A DNA stretch of 64,000 nt, from NCBI GenBank assembly GCA_028289445.1, contig JANQPO010000012.1, positions 104,056 through 168,055 on the forward strand, given 5' to 3'. The position numbers and the translations under genes are program-made. The notes under the pieces are model-generated. The model was not told the DNA's origin and searched no databases. It was given only the letters and a program-made list of their open reading frames with translations. The stretch comes from Tepidamorphaceae bacterium. Its GTDB lineage: Bacteria; Pseudomonadota; Alphaproteobacteria; Rhizobiales; JAKSCL01. Numbering within the stretch: the first letter of the stretch is position 1; each line of letters starts with the position of its first letter. Positions 26,146-36,563 of this stretch are shown here, piece by piece.

Positions 26146-27080
26146 CCGCGCGTGCGATCGACGACGTTCTCCAACGCCAAACCCGACTCGAAGCGCTCGA
26201 TCTGACGGACAATGTACGCCGTTAGAGCGACCGGGTCGCTCATGGCCGCGTTGTGCGGCGTGAGAGTCACCTTCTCATGCGACCAGAACGGACTGTCATG
26301 GGGTAGTGGTTCAGTCTGAAAGACATCCAGCGTCGCGCCGGCAAGCGTGCCGTCGTCGAGTGCGGCCAGAATGTCCGCTTCGACCTGCAGCCCACCGCGA
26401 CCGGCATTGATGATGTGTGGACCCTCAAGGACACCATCCCTGGACAGTCCACGGAATATGTCCATGTTCAAAATGCCCCGTGTGTCGGGCGTCAGCGGCA
26501 GTAGGCAGACGAGGATATCCGTTCGGCCTAAGAAGTCCGAGAGTTGGTCCGCGCCGGCGAAGACCGGAATCGTGCCGAGGTCCTTCTGGGTCCGCCCCCA
26601 GGCGGCAACGTCGAAACCCATCATGGCAAGCTTTGTCGCAGCGTCGGTGCCGAGCACGCCCGTTCCCATGATCCCGACGCGAACAGCGCTCGCGGCGACA
26701 TCATCGCCATGGGACCAGACTTTTTGCCGTTGAAGCCCATCGTAGAACCGAAATCGCCGCTGGATGACCAAGGTGTGCATGACGATGTATTCGCTCATGC
26801 GGCTGGTCAGGTCCGGATCGACGATCCGCACGAGCGGCACGTCCGGCAGATCGCCGCCCTCCAGGATGTGATCGACGCCGGCGCCGAGCGAAAAGATCAC
26901 CTTCAGGTTCGGCAGCGAACGGAGGGCTGCCGGATCGGGCTTCCACGCGAGCACATAATCGATTTCCGCTGGATCGCCGATGTCCGGCCAAACCCTGAGG
27001 TCGAGATCGGCGCGCGCGGACAGAACGCGCTCGGTCCACGGTCCCGGATCCCAGCCCGTCATCATGAAACAAACCGCCAT
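26139..27080 (-). CDS. Glyoxylate/hydroxypyruvate reductase A-like D-2-hydroxyacid dehydrogenase
   Basis: The 313-residue protein follows the GhrA layout: an N-terminal substrate lobe with FSLGAGVDHIL near residue 70, a Rossmann core GIMGTGVLGTDAATKLAMMG near 140, INAGRGGLQVEADIL near 225 with the catalytic Arg region, and a HNAAMS His motif near 275. It would reduce glyoxylate or hydroxypyruvate with NADPH. Its ATG overlaps the NUDIX stop (TAATG), so it is the last gene of the transporter operon upstream. The link between peptide import and this enzyme is unclear. Confidence 0.9.
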   Translation of the reverse strand: MAVCFMMTGWDPGPWTERVLSARADLDLRVWPDIGDPAEIDYVLAWKPDPAALRSLPNLKVIFSLGAGVDHILEGGDLPDVPLVRIVDPDLTSRMSEYIVMHTLVIQRRFRFYDGLQRQKVWSHGDDVAASAVRVGIMGTGVLGTDAATKLAMMGFDVAAWGRTQKDLGTIPVFAGADQLSDFLGRTDILVCLLPLTPDTRGILNMDIFRGLSRDGVLEGPHIINAGRGGLQVEADILAALDDGTLAGATLDVFQTEPLPHDSPFWSHEKVTLTPHNAAMSDPVALTAYIVRQIERFESGLALENVVDRTRGY

Positions 27081-27724
27081 TAACTCTCTCCCATCCACGC
27101 TTTGCGGATACGATCGCGATGGACCCGGAACCAGAAAAGCGCGTGGATCGTGTAGCTATTGGCCAACCGACCGGCATCGAGCGCCGCCAACGCCTCGTCC
27201 GGCGAAACGACGATAGTCTCGATTACCTCGCCCTCCGACACTTCGCCCGTGCGCGGCGGCACAGACCGCGCGTCGACGCGGGCGCAGTAAAGCGTCACCC
27301 ATTCGGTCGTGAACCCCGGCGACGGCGTGAAGTCATAGGCTTCGATGAGATCAAGCGCCGGTACGCCGGCCTCCTCCTCGGTCTCGCGCAGCGCCGCGTC
27401 CTCGACCGTTTCGCCGGGATCGACCAGCCCGGCGACCACTTCGACCATGTTGCTGTCGATGCCAGCCAGATGCGCCCCCAGCCGAACCTGTCGCAAGAGC
27501 ACTAAGAGATCGCGATCGGGATCATAGGGCAGAACGGCCGCGATCTTGCCGATATCGGCGATCTCGCGCTGCTGCGCCTCCGGCAGACGATCGGCGTGGT
27601 GATCGGTATGACGATAGGTGACCGCGTGGAGCTTGCGAAAGCCTGAAAAGATTTCGTCTTTGCCGTCAATCGCTATCGGGCCGGGCTCATCGCCCAACGG
27701 CTGCTCAGGCTTTACGGATGCCAC
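27080..27724 (-). CDS. NUDIX hydrolase (ADP-sugar pyrophosphatase-like)
   Basis: The 214-residue protein carries a complete NUDIX box, GLVDPGETVEDAALRETEEEAGV, near residues 98-120 (GX5EX7REXXEEXGX). It is preceded by a beta-rich domain with LLVLLRQVRLG, as in ADP-ribose and nucleoside-diphosphate-sugar pyrophosphatases. It starts at a GTG two bases after the ABC ATPase stop and ends overlapping the next ATG. The operon position suggests co-expression with the importer, but the substrate is not evident. Confidence 0.9.
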   Translation of the reverse strand: MASVKPEQPLGDEPGPIAIDGKDEIFSGFRKLHAVTYRHTDHHADRLPEAQQREIADIGKIAAVLPYDPDRDLLVLLRQVRLGAHLAGIDSNMVEVVAGLVDPGETVEDAALRETEEEAGVPALDLIEAYDFTPSPGFTTEWVTLYCARVDARSVPPRTGEVSEGEVIETIVVSPDEALAALDAGRLANSYTIHALFWFRVHRDRIRKAWMGES

Positions 27725-27726
27725 GA

Positions 27727-29352
27727 CTATTGCGCCACAACGCCCTCGCCGGTCGCCTCGATCTCGAAGGCGGCCGCCAGAAGCGCCTTGGTGTAGTCGG
27801 TTTCCGGCGTCTGGAAAATCTTCTCCGACGGCCCTTGCTCGACGACCTTGCCGCCACGCATGACGATGACATCGTTGGCGAGCGCCCGTACCACTTTCAG
27901 ATCGTGGCTGATGAAGAGATAGCCGAGATCGTGACGCTTCTGGATATCGCGCAACAGATCGACGATTTGCGCCTGCACACTCATGTCGAGCGCCGACGTC
28001 GGCTCGTCCAGAACGACAAATTTCGGATCAAGCGCCATGGCACGGGCAATCGCGATGCGCTGGCGCTGGCCACCGGAGAACTCATGCGGATAGCGGTGGC
28101 GCGCGGTCGGTTCGAGGCCGACCTCCTCCAGCGCCTGGACCACGCGAGCGTCGCGCGCTTCGACCGAGAGCCCGCCTTGAACGAGCATGCCTTCCTCGAT
28201 GATCTGGGCAATCGACATGCGTGGCGAAAGCGAGCCGTAAGGATCCTGGAAGACGACCTGGATGTCCTTTCGAAGCGGACGCATTTCCTTCCAGCCGGCT
28301 CCGTCGATGCGGTCGCCAAGGTAAACGATCGGGCCGTTGCTGGAGATCAGCCGCAGGAGGGCAAGACCAAGCGTCGTCTTGCCGGACCCAGACTCGCCGA
28401 CAACGCCCAGCGTCTGTCCGGTCCGGACCTTCACCGAGATGCCGTCGACCGCCTTGATGTGGTCGACGGTGCGCCGAAAGATACCGCGCTTGATCGGAAA
28501 CCAGACCTTGAGATTGTCGGTTTCAACGATGACCGGTGCGCTCGGGTCGCTCGCCGGAGGATTGCCCTTCGGCTCTGCTGCCAGGAGATGTTTCGTATAG
28601 GCGTGTTGTGGTCGCTCGTAGACATCCGCGGTCGGTCCCTGCTCGACGATTTCGCCCTTTGTCATGACGCAGACCCAGTCGGCCATCTTGCGAACGATGC
28701 CCAGATCATGGGTGATCAACAGGACGGCCATCCCCATATCCCGCTGTAGCTCTTTCAGGAGCCGCAGGATTTGCGCCTGAACGGTCACGTCGAGCGCCGT
28801 CGTCGGCTCGTCCGCGATCAAAAGGTCCGGCTCGTTGGCCAGCGCCATGGCGATCATGACCCGCTGCCGCTGGCCGCCGGAGAGTTGGTGCGGGTAGGAC
28901 TGCAACCGCATTTCAGGATCCTTAATGCCGACCTGATTGAGCAGTTCCAAGACCCGCGCGCGGGCGGCCGTGTCCGACATGCCGCGATGGATCTTCAGGA
29001 TTTCGCCGACCTGTTTCTCAATCGAGTGGAGCGGATTGAGCGAGGTCATCGGCTCCTGGAAGATCATCGAGATTTGATTGCCCCGCACCCGGCGCAGATC
29101 ACCCTCGTCCTCGTCCAGAAGGTCTTCGCCGTTGAAGACGACGCGCCCAGAGGGATGATGGGCCGAGGGATAGGGCAAGAGTTTCAGGATCGACAGTGCA
29201 GTCACCGACTTGCCGGAACCGGACTCGCCGACGAGCGCAACCGTCTTTCCCTTGCCGATCGAGAACCCGACACTCTTCACCGCATGGGTTACCTCACCGG
29301 CCTGACGGAAATCGACCGAAAGGTCTTCGATCTTAAGAAGCGTCTCGGTCAC
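27727..29352 (-). CDS. Oligopeptide ABC transporter ATPase, two fused domains (YejF-like)
   Basis: The 541-residue protein has two complete nucleotide-binding domains. Walker A motifs [12 protein letters not shown] (near 42) and [12 protein letters not shown] (near 320) and two signatures ([12 protein letters not shown] and [12 protein letters not shown]) are all intact. This tandem form is typical of YejF. The start is a GTG overlapping the permease stop (GTGA). It powers import by the two permeases upstream. In enterobacteria the Yej system takes up oligopeptides and the antibiotic microcin C; that role here is only by homology. Confidence 0.93.
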   Translation of the reverse strand: MTETLLKIEDLSVDFRQAGEVTHAVKSVGFSIGKGKTVALVGESGSGKSVTALSILKLLPYPSAHHPSGRVVFNGEDLLDEDEGDLRRVRGNQISMIFQEPMTSLNPLHSIEKQVGEILKIHRGMSDTAARARVLELLNQVGIKDPEMRLQSYPHQLSGGQRQRVMIAMALANEPDLLIADEPTTALDVTVQAQILRLLKELQRDMGMAVLLITHDLGIVRKMADWVCVMTKGEIVEQGPTADVYERPQHAYTKHLLAAEPKGNPPASDPSAPVIVETDNLKVWFPIKRGIFRRTVDHIKAVDGISVKVRTGQTLGVVGESGSGKTTLGLALLRLISSNGPIVYLGDRIDGAGWKEMRPLRKDIQVVFQDPYGSLSPRMSIAQIIEEGMLVQGGLSVEARDARVVQALEEVGLEPTARHRYPHEFSGGQRQRIAIARAMALDPKFVVLDEPTSALDMSVQAQIVDLLRDIQKRHDLGYLFISHDLKVVRALANDVIVMRGGKVVEQGPSEKIFQTPETDYTKALLAAAFEIEATGEGVVAQ

Positions 29353-30596
29353 TGGAACACCTTTCTCGGATCGAGCGCATCGCGCACCGCCTCGCCAATG
29401 AAGATCAACAGAGACAGCATGATGGCAATGACGAAAAAGCCGGAAAGGCCGAGCCATGGCGCCTGGAGATTGGCCTTGCCCTGGGCCAGCATCTCGCCGA
29501 GCGACGGCGAGCCGGGCGGCAGGCCGAAGCCCAGAAAATCCAGCGACGTCAGGGTTGTGATCGATCCGTTCAGGATGAACGGCATGAAGGTGAGCGTCGC
29601 GACCATGGCGTTCGGCAGGACATGTTTGAACATGATCTTGCCATTCGACACGCCAAGCGCGCGGGCCGCCGTCACATACTCCAGATTGCGGGCGCGCAGG
29701 AATTCGGCACGCACCACCCCGACCAGTGCCACCCAGGAGAAGAGCAGGAGGATGCCAAGCAGGATCCAGAAATTCGGCTCGATCACCGATGCGATGATGA
29801 TGAGGAGATAGAGTGAGGGCACCGATGTCCAGATTTCGATGAAACGCTGGAAGATGAGATCGGTCCAACCGCCGAAATAGCCCTGAACGGCGCCGGCCAT
29901 GACGCCGATGATGGACGAGAAGAAGGTCAAGACTAGGCCGAAAAGGACCGAGATCCGGAAACCGTAGATCAGCCGCGCCACCACATCGCGGCCCTGGTCG
30001 TCGGTGCCCAGCCAATTCCAATTGCCCAGCGTACAGCGCGGATCGCGATCTTCGGGGTCGACACCCTCACAGTCCGGACGCTCGAGCTGCCAGGTCGGCG
30101 GCGCCGGAGCCGGAACGGGCAGGTCGAGGTTGATTGTGTCGTAGGAGTAGCGGATCAGCGGCCACAGCATCCAACCGTCAGCGCCGTCCTCGGCTGCCGT
30201 CGTCTCCGGCGCGTCGAAGCAAGCCTCATTGCCGGCTGCGCGGATCAGGCAAGCGACGACTGGATCGCGATAGTCGGCCTCCGTCTCGAAGTCGCCGCCG
30301 AATGCTGTCTCAGGATAGACCGCGAAAATCGGCATGTAGTAGGAGTCGGCATATTTCACCAGGAAAGGCCGGTCGTTGGCGATGAATTCTGCCAACAGGG
30401 TGACGATGAACAGGACGAGGAAGATCCAAAGGGACCAATACCCGCGCCGGTTCTTCGTGAAGTTGCTCCAGCGGCGCTCGTTGAGCGGCGACAGCGTAAC
30501 AAGTCGGCGACGCGGTGGTTCGGCTTCGCCCGGCAGGGGCACGGTCGTGGCGTAGCCCTCGTCCGTTTCAAGCCTATCGCGGATCTTGGCGTCCAA
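29349..30596 (-). CDS. Oligopeptide ABC permease, YejE-like
   Basis: The 415-residue permease has a cytoplasmic N-terminus (PLNERRWSNFTKNRRGYWSL), a first helix near 50-70, a long periplasmic insertion of about 130 residues with several Cys, then the DppC-type core with GTDDQGRDVVARLIYG and the EAA loop AARALGVSNGKIMFKHVLPN. The long insertion is characteristic of YejE. The start is a TTG with AGAGG 8 bases upstream, three bases after the YejB-like stop. Confidence 0.9.
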   Translation of the reverse strand: MDAKIRDRLETDEGYATTVPLPGEAEPPRRRLVTLSPLNERRWSNFTKNRRGYWSLWIFLVLFIVTLLAEFIANDRPFLVKYADSYYMPIFAVYPETAFGGDFETEADYRDPVVACLIRAAGNEACFDAPETTAAEDGADGWMLWPLIRYSYDTINLDLPVPAPAPPTWQLERPDCEGVDPEDRDPRCTLGNWNWLGTDDQGRDVVARLIYGFRISVLFGLVLTFFSSIIGVMAGAVQGYFGGWTDLIFQRFIEIWTSVPSLYLLIIIASVIEPNFWILLGILLLFSWVALVGVVRAEFLRARNLEYVTAARALGVSNGKIMFKHVLPNAMVATLTFMPFILNGSITTLTSLDFLGFGLPPGSPSLGEMLAQGKANLQAPWLGLSGFFVIAIMLSLLIFIGEAVRDALDPRKVFQ

Positions 30597-30599
30597 GAC

Positions 30600-31721
30600 C
30601 TAAACCTCTCGCGTCTCAAAATCGATGCGCGGATCGATCCAGGTGTAGGTGAGATCCGAGATCAGATTCACGATCAGGCCCATCAGCGAAAAGATGTAGA
30701 GCGTCGCGAAGACCACCGGATAATCGCGATTGACGATCGATTCGAAACCGAGAAGACCCAGTCCATCCAGCGAGAAGATCGTTTCGATCAACAGCGAACC
30801 GGCGAAGAACGCACCGATAAAGGCGCCCGGAAAACCGGCGATGATGATGAGCATCGCGTTGCGGAAAACGTGGCCGTAGAGCACTTCGCGCTCGGTCAGG
30901 CCCTTGGCGCGCGCCGTCATCACATATTGCTTGCGGATTTCGTCCAGAAACGAGTTTTTAGTGAGCAACGTGGTCGTCGCAAACGCGGACAACGCCATTG
31001 CCGTTAGCGGCAAGGCCAAGTGCCAGAAATAGTCGGCGATCTTGCCGAAGAACGACAGCTCGTCCCAGTTGTCGGACGTTAGCCCGCGCAAGGGGAAGAG
31101 ATCGAGGAACGTACCGCCGGCAAAAAGCACGATGAGGAGGACCGCGAATAGAAAGCCCGGAATGGCATACCCGACGATGACGATGGCCGATGTCCAGACA
31201 TCGAAACGCGATCCGTCGCGCACCGCTTTGCCAATGCCCAGCGGAATCGAGATGCCGTAGGACAGAAGCGTCATCCAAAGACCGAGCGAGATCGACACCG
31301 GCATCTTTTCGAGCACCAAGTCGATCACGGAAATGTCGCGGAAATAGCTCTCGCCGAAGTCGAAGCGGATGTAGTTGCCCAGCATCAGAAGGAATCGTTC
31401 GTGTGCCGGCTTGTCGAAGCCGAACTGCTCCTCCAGTTGCTGGATAAACTCCGGGTCGAGGCCCTGGGCGCCGCGATATTTGGACGTGATCGCCTCGTCG
31501 GCACCGGCGCCCGGACCGCCGGCCTGGTTCTGCGCTCCGAAATCGCCGCCCGCACCGCCGCCAATCCGCGCAGTGGCGGAGACATCGCTGCCGGTCAACT
31601 GCGCGATAACCTGCTCGACCGGCCCGCCCGGTGCGAACTGCACGATAACGAAGGAGACGAACATGATGCCGATGATCGTGGGGATCATCAGCAACAGCCG
31701 ACGGATGATATAGGCGCCCAT
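30600..31721 (-). CDS. Oligopeptide ABC permease, YejB-like
   Basis: The 373-residue protein begins [19 protein letters not shown], the DppB/YejB signature, has a periplasmic loop rich in Gly/Ala at 55-90, about six helices and the EAA loop [20 protein letters not shown]. It pairs with the YejE-like permease. I chose the ATG at 31721, 7 bases after the binding-protein stop; an upstream extension would overlap that gene and encode nothing recognisable. Confidence 0.92.
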   Translation of the reverse strand: MGAYIIRRLLLMIPTIIGIMFVSFVIVQFAPGGPVEQVIAQLTGSDVSATARIGGGAGGDFGAQNQAGGPGAGADEAITSKYRGAQGLDPEFIQQLEEQFGFDKPAHERFLLMLGNYIRFDFGESYFRDISVIDLVLEKMPVSISLGLWMTLLSYGISIPLGIGKAVRDGSRFDVWTSAIVIVGYAIPGFLFAVLLIVLFAGGTFLDLFPLRGLTSDNWDELSFFGKIADYFWHLALPLTAMALSAFATTTLLTKNSFLDEIRKQYVMTARAKGLTEREVLYGHVFRNAMLIIIAGFPGAFIGAFFAGSLLIETIFSLDGLGLLGFESIVNRDYPVVFATLYIFSLMGLIVNLISDLTYTWIDPRIDFETREV

Positions 31722-31728
31722 ACTAGGC

Positions 31729-33612
31729 TTATCCGTTGTCTTTGAGCGCGGCGGCCTTATCCACGTCGAACCACCAGAGCTGTTCGACCGGAAAATCGTA
31801 GCGCGGCGTCTCGTCCGGCCAGCCGAACTCATCCCAGTAAGCAACGGTATGAACGGCCTTGTACCAATTGGGAATCCAGTAATGGCCTGCGCGCAGCACC
31901 CGGTCGAGAGCGCGCGCGGCAACCACCATGTCGTCGCGAGTCTCGGCGCGGATCATGATGTCGGTCAGCGCGTCAATCACAGGATTGGCGATTCCGGCGA
32001 TGTTGTTGCTGCCGGGCGTTTCGGCTGCTTCCGAGCCCCACAACTGCCGAATGCCTTCGCTCGGCGTCGGCGTAAGGGCAAAGCGACGGCCCACCAGATC
32101 GAAATCGAATTCGTTCAGGCGTGCCTCGAACTGAGCGGCATCAACAACACGAAACTTGGCCTCGACCCCCAAAATGGCGAGGTTGCGGATCATCGGATTG
32201 ACAATGCGCTCAAAGACGGTCGAGCGGGCGAGCACTTCGATGGTGAAGGGGTTGCCGTCGGCGTCGACGAGCCCGCCCTCGGCCTTGCGTTGCCATCCCG
32301 CCTCACGCAGGAGTTTCGTGGCCTGGCGAAGCTGTCCCCGGATCTGGCCTGACCCGTCGGTCACGGGAGGCGTATACGCCTCGCCGAAGACGATGTCCGG
32401 CACCTCTCCACGGAACGGTTCAAGCAGTGCCTGTTCGGCCTCGCTCGGCGGCCCCACGGCTAACATGTCCGAGTTTTGGAAGAAGGAATGCGTGCGCTTG
32501 TAGAGACCGTAGAACAGGTTCTCGTTCGACCATTCAAAATCAAATGCAAGCGCCAAGGCTTCGCGGGTACGGGGGTCGGCGAATTTCTTGCGCCTGAGAT
32601 TGAAGAACCAGCCTTGTGCGCCGGCCGGCCGACCGTCGGAAAACTCGTTCTTCACCACCTTGCCGTCGTCGAAGGCCGGAAACGTATATTCAGTCGCCCA
32701 GATCTTCGAGGAAAACTCCTCGCGGAACCGCACGACGCCCGATTTGAACCCCTCGAACGCCACCTGGCGATCGCGGAAAAATTCGATACGGAAGACGTCG
32801 AAATTGAAGTGGCCCCGATTGACCGGCAGGTCCCGTCCCCAATAGTCGGGATCGCGCTCATATTCGATATAGCGCCCGGCCTCAAACGCGCCGATCCGAT
32901 AAGGACCGGAGCCAAGCGGCGGTTCCAGTGTCGATTCATCGAACGCCGTCGCCGTGTAATAGGCTTTCGAGAGAATCGGCAGCTCGGAGGCGACGAAGAG
33001 CGGCAACTGCCGCGTCTGCCGACCGGAGAAGGTCAAAGCCACCGTCGTCGCGTCGATCGCCTCAGCGCTCGTCAGATCGGCGATCGTTTGCGAGATGTTG
33101 GGATGGCCCTGATCTTTCAAAAGCGTGAGCGAGAAAGCCACGTCGTCCGCCGTCACCGGCGTGCCGTCGTGGAAGCGGGCGTCCGGCCTCAAAGTGAAGG
33201 TGTAGACATTGCCGTCATCTGAGATCGACACGCTTTCGGCCAAGCGACCGTAGACCGCGTCCGGCTCATCGAGAGCCCGCGTCATGAGCGAATCGAACAA
33301 CAGCTCGACATAGGGCGGTGCGTCGCCCTTCAGGACGTAGCCATTCAACGTGTTGAATGTCTGCGGATTCTGGTTATAGAACCAGCGCGGGGACGTCATG
33401 ACCAGCCGCCCGCCCTTGGGCGCATCCGGATTGGCATAAGCGAAATGTGAGAAATCAGCGCCGTATTTGAGCCCGCCGAAAACGGAAAGGCCGCTCAGAG
33501 CGGACCCTTGCGCGGCCGCAGACGGGACGGCGCCTGGTATCACGGCGCTCGCGGCAAGAGCTCCGGTTCCAGCAAGAACCGAACGGCGATCGATCTCAAG
33601 GCGATTGGGCAT
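31729..33612 (-). CDS. Oligopeptide-binding protein with Tat signal (YejA-like)
   Basis: The 627-residue extracellular solute-binding protein (SBP_bac_5 family) starts with [20 protein letters not shown], a twin-arginine signal ending near AAAQG. The mature part has [24 protein letters not shown], the YejA-type N-terminus, and [13 protein letters not shown] mid-protein. Export folded through Tat contrasts with its Sec-exported paralogue 13 bases upstream. Both would feed the same permeases, perhaps with different ligands. Confidence 0.92.
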   Translation of the reverse strand: MPNRLEIDRRSVLAGTGALAASAVIPGAVPSAAAQGSALSGLSVFGGLKYGADFSHFAYANPDAPKGGRLVMTSPRWFYNQNPQTFNTLNGYVLKGDAPPYVELLFDSLMTRALDEPDAVYGRLAESVSISDDGNVYTFTLRPDARFHDGTPVTADDVAFSLTLLKDQGHPNISQTIADLTSAEAIDATTVALTFSGRQTRQLPLFVASELPILSKAYYTATAFDESTLEPPLGSGPYRIGAFEAGRYIEYERDPDYWGRDLPVNRGHFNFDVFRIEFFRDRQVAFEGFKSGVVRFREEFSSKIWATEYTFPAFDDGKVVKNEFSDGRPAGAQGWFFNLRRKKFADPRTREALALAFDFEWSNENLFYGLYKRTHSFFQNSDMLAVGPPSEAEQALLEPFRGEVPDIVFGEAYTPPVTDGSGQIRGQLRQATKLLREAGWQRKAEGGLVDADGNPFTIEVLARSTVFERIVNPMIRNLAILGVEAKFRVVDAAQFEARLNEFDFDLVGRRFALTPTPSEGIRQLWGSEAAETPGSNNIAGIANPVIDALTDIMIRAETRDDMVVAARALDRVLRAGHYWIPNWYKAVHTVAYWDEFGWPDETPRYDFPVEQLWWFDVDKAAALKDNG

Positions 33613-33624
33613 CAGCGGTCCCCG

Positions 33625-35484
33625 CTATTTCTCGGCGGCGATCTGCGCGGCCTTTTCCTCGTCCCACCACCAGATCGTCGGGAAGCCGATTCGATATTCC
33701 GGAAGCGGGTCGGGATGCGCGAACCGGTTCCAGCGCGCCGTCCAGGTCTCGCCCGATATCCATTGGGGAACGACGTAATGATTCCACAACAAGACCCGGT
33801 CCAGGGCTTTGGTAGCAGCGACGAGTTCCTCGCGATCCTTGGCGAAGATGATTCGCTCAATCAGCGTATCGACAGCCGGGTTCTTGATCCCCATGACGTT
33901 ATCGGCGCCGGCCCGATCCGCGGCCTCCGACCCCCAAGCGTCGCGCTGTTCATTGCCCGGCGACAGGCTTTGTCCGCGAACGATCGAGATCATGTCGAAA
34001 TCGAAGCTGCGAAGTCGGTTCAGATACTGTGAGGTATCGACCACCCGCAGCGACATCTGGAAACCGAGACGCTCCAAATTGGGCTTGTAGCGGGAGAATG
34101 TCCGTTCGGCGCGCGGGTCATTGGACAACACTTCGACGGTGAACGGCTCGCCGGTTTCCATATTGGTGAGTACACGATCGCGGATCTCCCAGCCCGCCTC
34201 CTTCAAGAGCCGCGTCGCTTCGCGCAGATTGGAACGCAGATTACGCGTGTTGCCGTTGACCGGGTTTTCGTAAGGCTCGGTGAAGACCTCCGGCGGCACC
34301 TGATTGCGAACGGTCTCAAGGATTTCCAGTTCCTGACCCTCTGGCAGGCCCGAGGACTCTAGCTCCGTGCCCTCGAAATAGCTGTCAATGCGGCGATAGA
34401 GATCGAAGAACAGCGATTTGTTCATCTCCTCGAAATCGAACGCCAGGTTGAAGGCACGGCGCACGCGCGGGTCTTGAAACTTTTCGGTGCGCAGATTGAA
34501 CGTCCAACCCTGCATTCGGCCGGACGCCCGATAGATCTGCGGAAACGCTTCGCGGACGATCCAGCCTTTCTCGACAGACGGAATATCGTAGCCCGTCATC
34601 CAGTTCTTCGATGTCGCGTCGACATAGAAGTCGAACTGATCGCCCTTAAAGGCCTCGAACTGAACCGTGAGGTCGCGAAACACCTCGTAGCGAATCTCAT
34701 CCAGATTGTTCTTGCCGATATTGACCGGCAGATCCTTGCCCCAATAGTCGTCGACCCGCTCATAGACGATCGTGCGACCGGGCACGATCCGGCCGATACG
34801 ATAGGGACCTGAGCCAAGTGGTGGCTCAAGCGTCGTGGCGCTGATGTCGCGCGTGTTGCCGTCCTCGTCTGTGCCCTCCCAGTAGTGTTTGGGAAGGACA
34901 AGGAGCTGCCCGACGATCTTCGGCAGTTCGCGGTTTCCAGTCTGGTCGAAAAAGAACGTGACTTCGCCTGGTGCCGTCTCCTTCGCTTCGACGACATTCT
35001 TGTAATACTGCGCGGTCAGCGGATTGTGCTCCTTGAGCGCTGCCAGCGAGAAGATGACGTCGTCGGCGGTGACCGGCTGGCCGTCGTGCCAACGCGCCTC
35101 GCCGCGTAAGCGATAGGTAACCGACGAATAATCCGCCGGATACTTCACCGCATCCGCCAAGAGGCCGTATTCCGCCGAGATCTCGTCCATGGAAGACGTC
35201 GTCAGCGTATCGTAGATCAGGCCAAGGCCGGCAGGCCGCGAGCCGCGCGAGGGCACGAAATTTAGACTGTCGAAAGCGCCCCTATCCGCCATTCTGAGCG
35301 TGCCGCCCTTCGGCGCATCCGGATTGACATAGTCGAAATGGGGAAAGTCGGGAGGATATTTCGGGTCGCCGATCAGCGATGTGCCGTGGAGCCAAACGTC
35401 GTACTGGTCTTGCGCGGGGGCATCGGCCAGCCCAATCGCCATCAAGCATACGGCAAAAACCGCCAGCCGCGGAGCGTTTTTCAT
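33625..35484 (-). CDS. Oligopeptide-binding protein with Sec signal (YejA-like paralogue)
   Basis: The roughly 619-residue protein is a second SBP_bac_5 member. It shares [33 protein letters not shown] N-terminal features and [13 protein letters not shown] with the next gene. The signal (MKNAPRLAVFAVCLMAIGLADAPAQD) lacks a twin Arg. I chose the ATG at 35484, with GAGG 8 bases upstream; GTG and ATG codons at 35493 and 35490 lie too close to that site. It is the first gene of the Yej-like operon. Confidence 0.92.
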   Translation of the reverse strand: MKNAPRLAVFAVCLMAIGLADAPAQDQYDVWLHGTSLIGDPKYPPDFPHFDYVNPDAPKGGTLRMADRGAFDSLNFVPSRGSRPAGLGLIYDTLTTSSMDEISAEYGLLADAVKYPADYSSVTYRLRGEARWHDGQPVTADDVIFSLAALKEHNPLTAQYYKNVVEAKETAPGEVTFFFDQTGNRELPKIVGQLLVLPKHYWEGTDEDGNTRDISATTLEPPLGSGPYRIGRIVPGRTIVYERVDDYWGKDLPVNIGKNNLDEIRYEVFRDLTVQFEAFKGDQFDFYVDATSKNWMTGYDIPSVEKGWIVREAFPQIYRASGRMQGWTFNLRTEKFQDPRVRRAFNLAFDFEEMNKSLFFDLYRRIDSYFEGTELESSGLPEGQELEILETVRNQVPPEVFTEPYENPVNGNTRNLRSNLREATRLLKEAGWEIRDRVLTNMETGEPFTVEVLSNDPRAERTFSRYKPNLERLGFQMSLRVVDTSQYLNRLRSFDFDMISIVRGQSLSPGNEQRDAWGSEAADRAGADNVMGIKNPAVDTLIERIIFAKDREELVAATKALDRVLLWNHYVVPQWISGETWTARWNRFAHPDPLPEYRIGFPTIWWWDEEKAAQIAAEK

Positions 35485-35608
35485 GCCCATCACCTCACGC
35501 TGCCCGAATCATCCCATAGCATATGGGACGCGCGGTTTCGCGGAAAAGCGCCCCACGGATTGTTGATCACCGGGGTCAGGAGCGTGGTGTGCGGTTGCGC
35601 CAGGCCGA

Positions 35609-36427
35609 TTACTGCGCGGTCGACGTGTCCCCATCGGTCGCATTATCCGCCGGCGCATCGGTCGCCGCGTCATCTGCGGGGGCCGCTGGCTCTTCCGACG
35701 GCGCCTCTGATGCCGCGTCCTCCGTCGTCGTTTCGGCAGCCGGCTCTTCCACAGTGGTTTCGGCGGCTGGCTCGGATGCCGAGGTATCGGTTGCGGCATC
35801 GTCGGCCGCAGCCTCCGTCTCCGCTTCCGCGGCCGGGGCCTCTTCAGCCGAAGCCTCTTCCGCCGCAGGTTCTTCGGCCGCAGCGACCTCCGGCAGCGCA
35901 ACCGGGCTGTCGCTCAGCGAGCGGAGATAGACGATCATATCGGCGCGGTCTTCGGGCTTGCGCAAACCAGCAAACGCCATGGATGTGCCGTCCATATATG
36001 CCTTCGGATTGGCCAGAAATGCATCCAGTTCCTCAAAGCCCCAAACGCCGCCGGCATCCGCCCGTTCGGACATTGCGCCCGAGTAGTTGAAATCGTCGAG
36101 GTGAGCCATGGAACCATTGACGATATTCCACAGATTGGGACCGACTTTGTTGGCGCCGCCCTGATCGAAGGAGTGACAAGCCGCGCACTTTTTCGCGACG
36201 CCTTCGCCACCATCAACGGTAGCAGCCGCCAGCAACACCGGAAGGGGAACGACTTCTTCCGCCTCGGCGACTGCCGTCTCGCCTTCTTCAGGCACTTCAA
36301 CGATATAACCTGGTGTCTCCGGATCGGCCTGATGGAAAATCGCTTCGGCCGCGAGGCTGACCACCATGGCGAACAAAAGCGTGCCCAGCAGAGCGCCGGC
36401 CATCTTGTTAAGTTCGAAACTGTCCAT
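35609..36427 (-). CDS. Membrane-anchored cytochrome c with acidic Ala/Glu tail
   Basis: The 272-residue protein has one N-terminal helix (about 9-30) as an anchor, a CAACH haem-binding motif at 81-85, a GTSMAFAG segment at 147-154 supplying the Met ligand, and IVYLRSLSD ending the class I cytochrome fold. This matches CycM-type cytochrome c that carries electrons to terminal oxidases. From about 176 to the end it is a ~95-residue low-complexity tail of Ala, Glu, Asp and Thr, not part of the usual fold. The tail could be a flexible periplasmic tether. Confidence 0.9.
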   Translation of the reverse strand: MDSFELNKMAGALLGTLLFAMVVSLAAEAIFHQADPETPGYIVEVPEEGETAVAEAEEVVPLPVLLAAATVDGGEGVAKKCAACHSFDQGGANKVGPNLWNIVNGSMAHLDDFNYSGAMSERADAGGVWGFEELDAFLANPKAYMDGTSMAFAGLRKPEDRADMIVYLRSLSDSPVALPEVAAAEEPAAEEASAEEAPAAEAETEAAADDAATDTSASEPAAETTVEEPAAETTTEDAASEAPSEEPAAPADDAATDAPADNATDGDTSTAQ

Positions 36428-36563
36428 TGACGATCGGCCCCCGTTTCGCTTCTGTCACCGACGGATTCGGCGCGGACACTAAGCCTTTGCATGAACCGGC
36501 GCAATAGGTGTAAGCGGCGCCGATTGTCGCGCTTTTGGACAAGGTTTTTCAACCAAACACAAG

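Noticed and set aside
31729..35484. The two binding-protein genes as a recent duplication
   Set aside because: They share family segments but differ widely in sequence and signal type, so the duplication is old.
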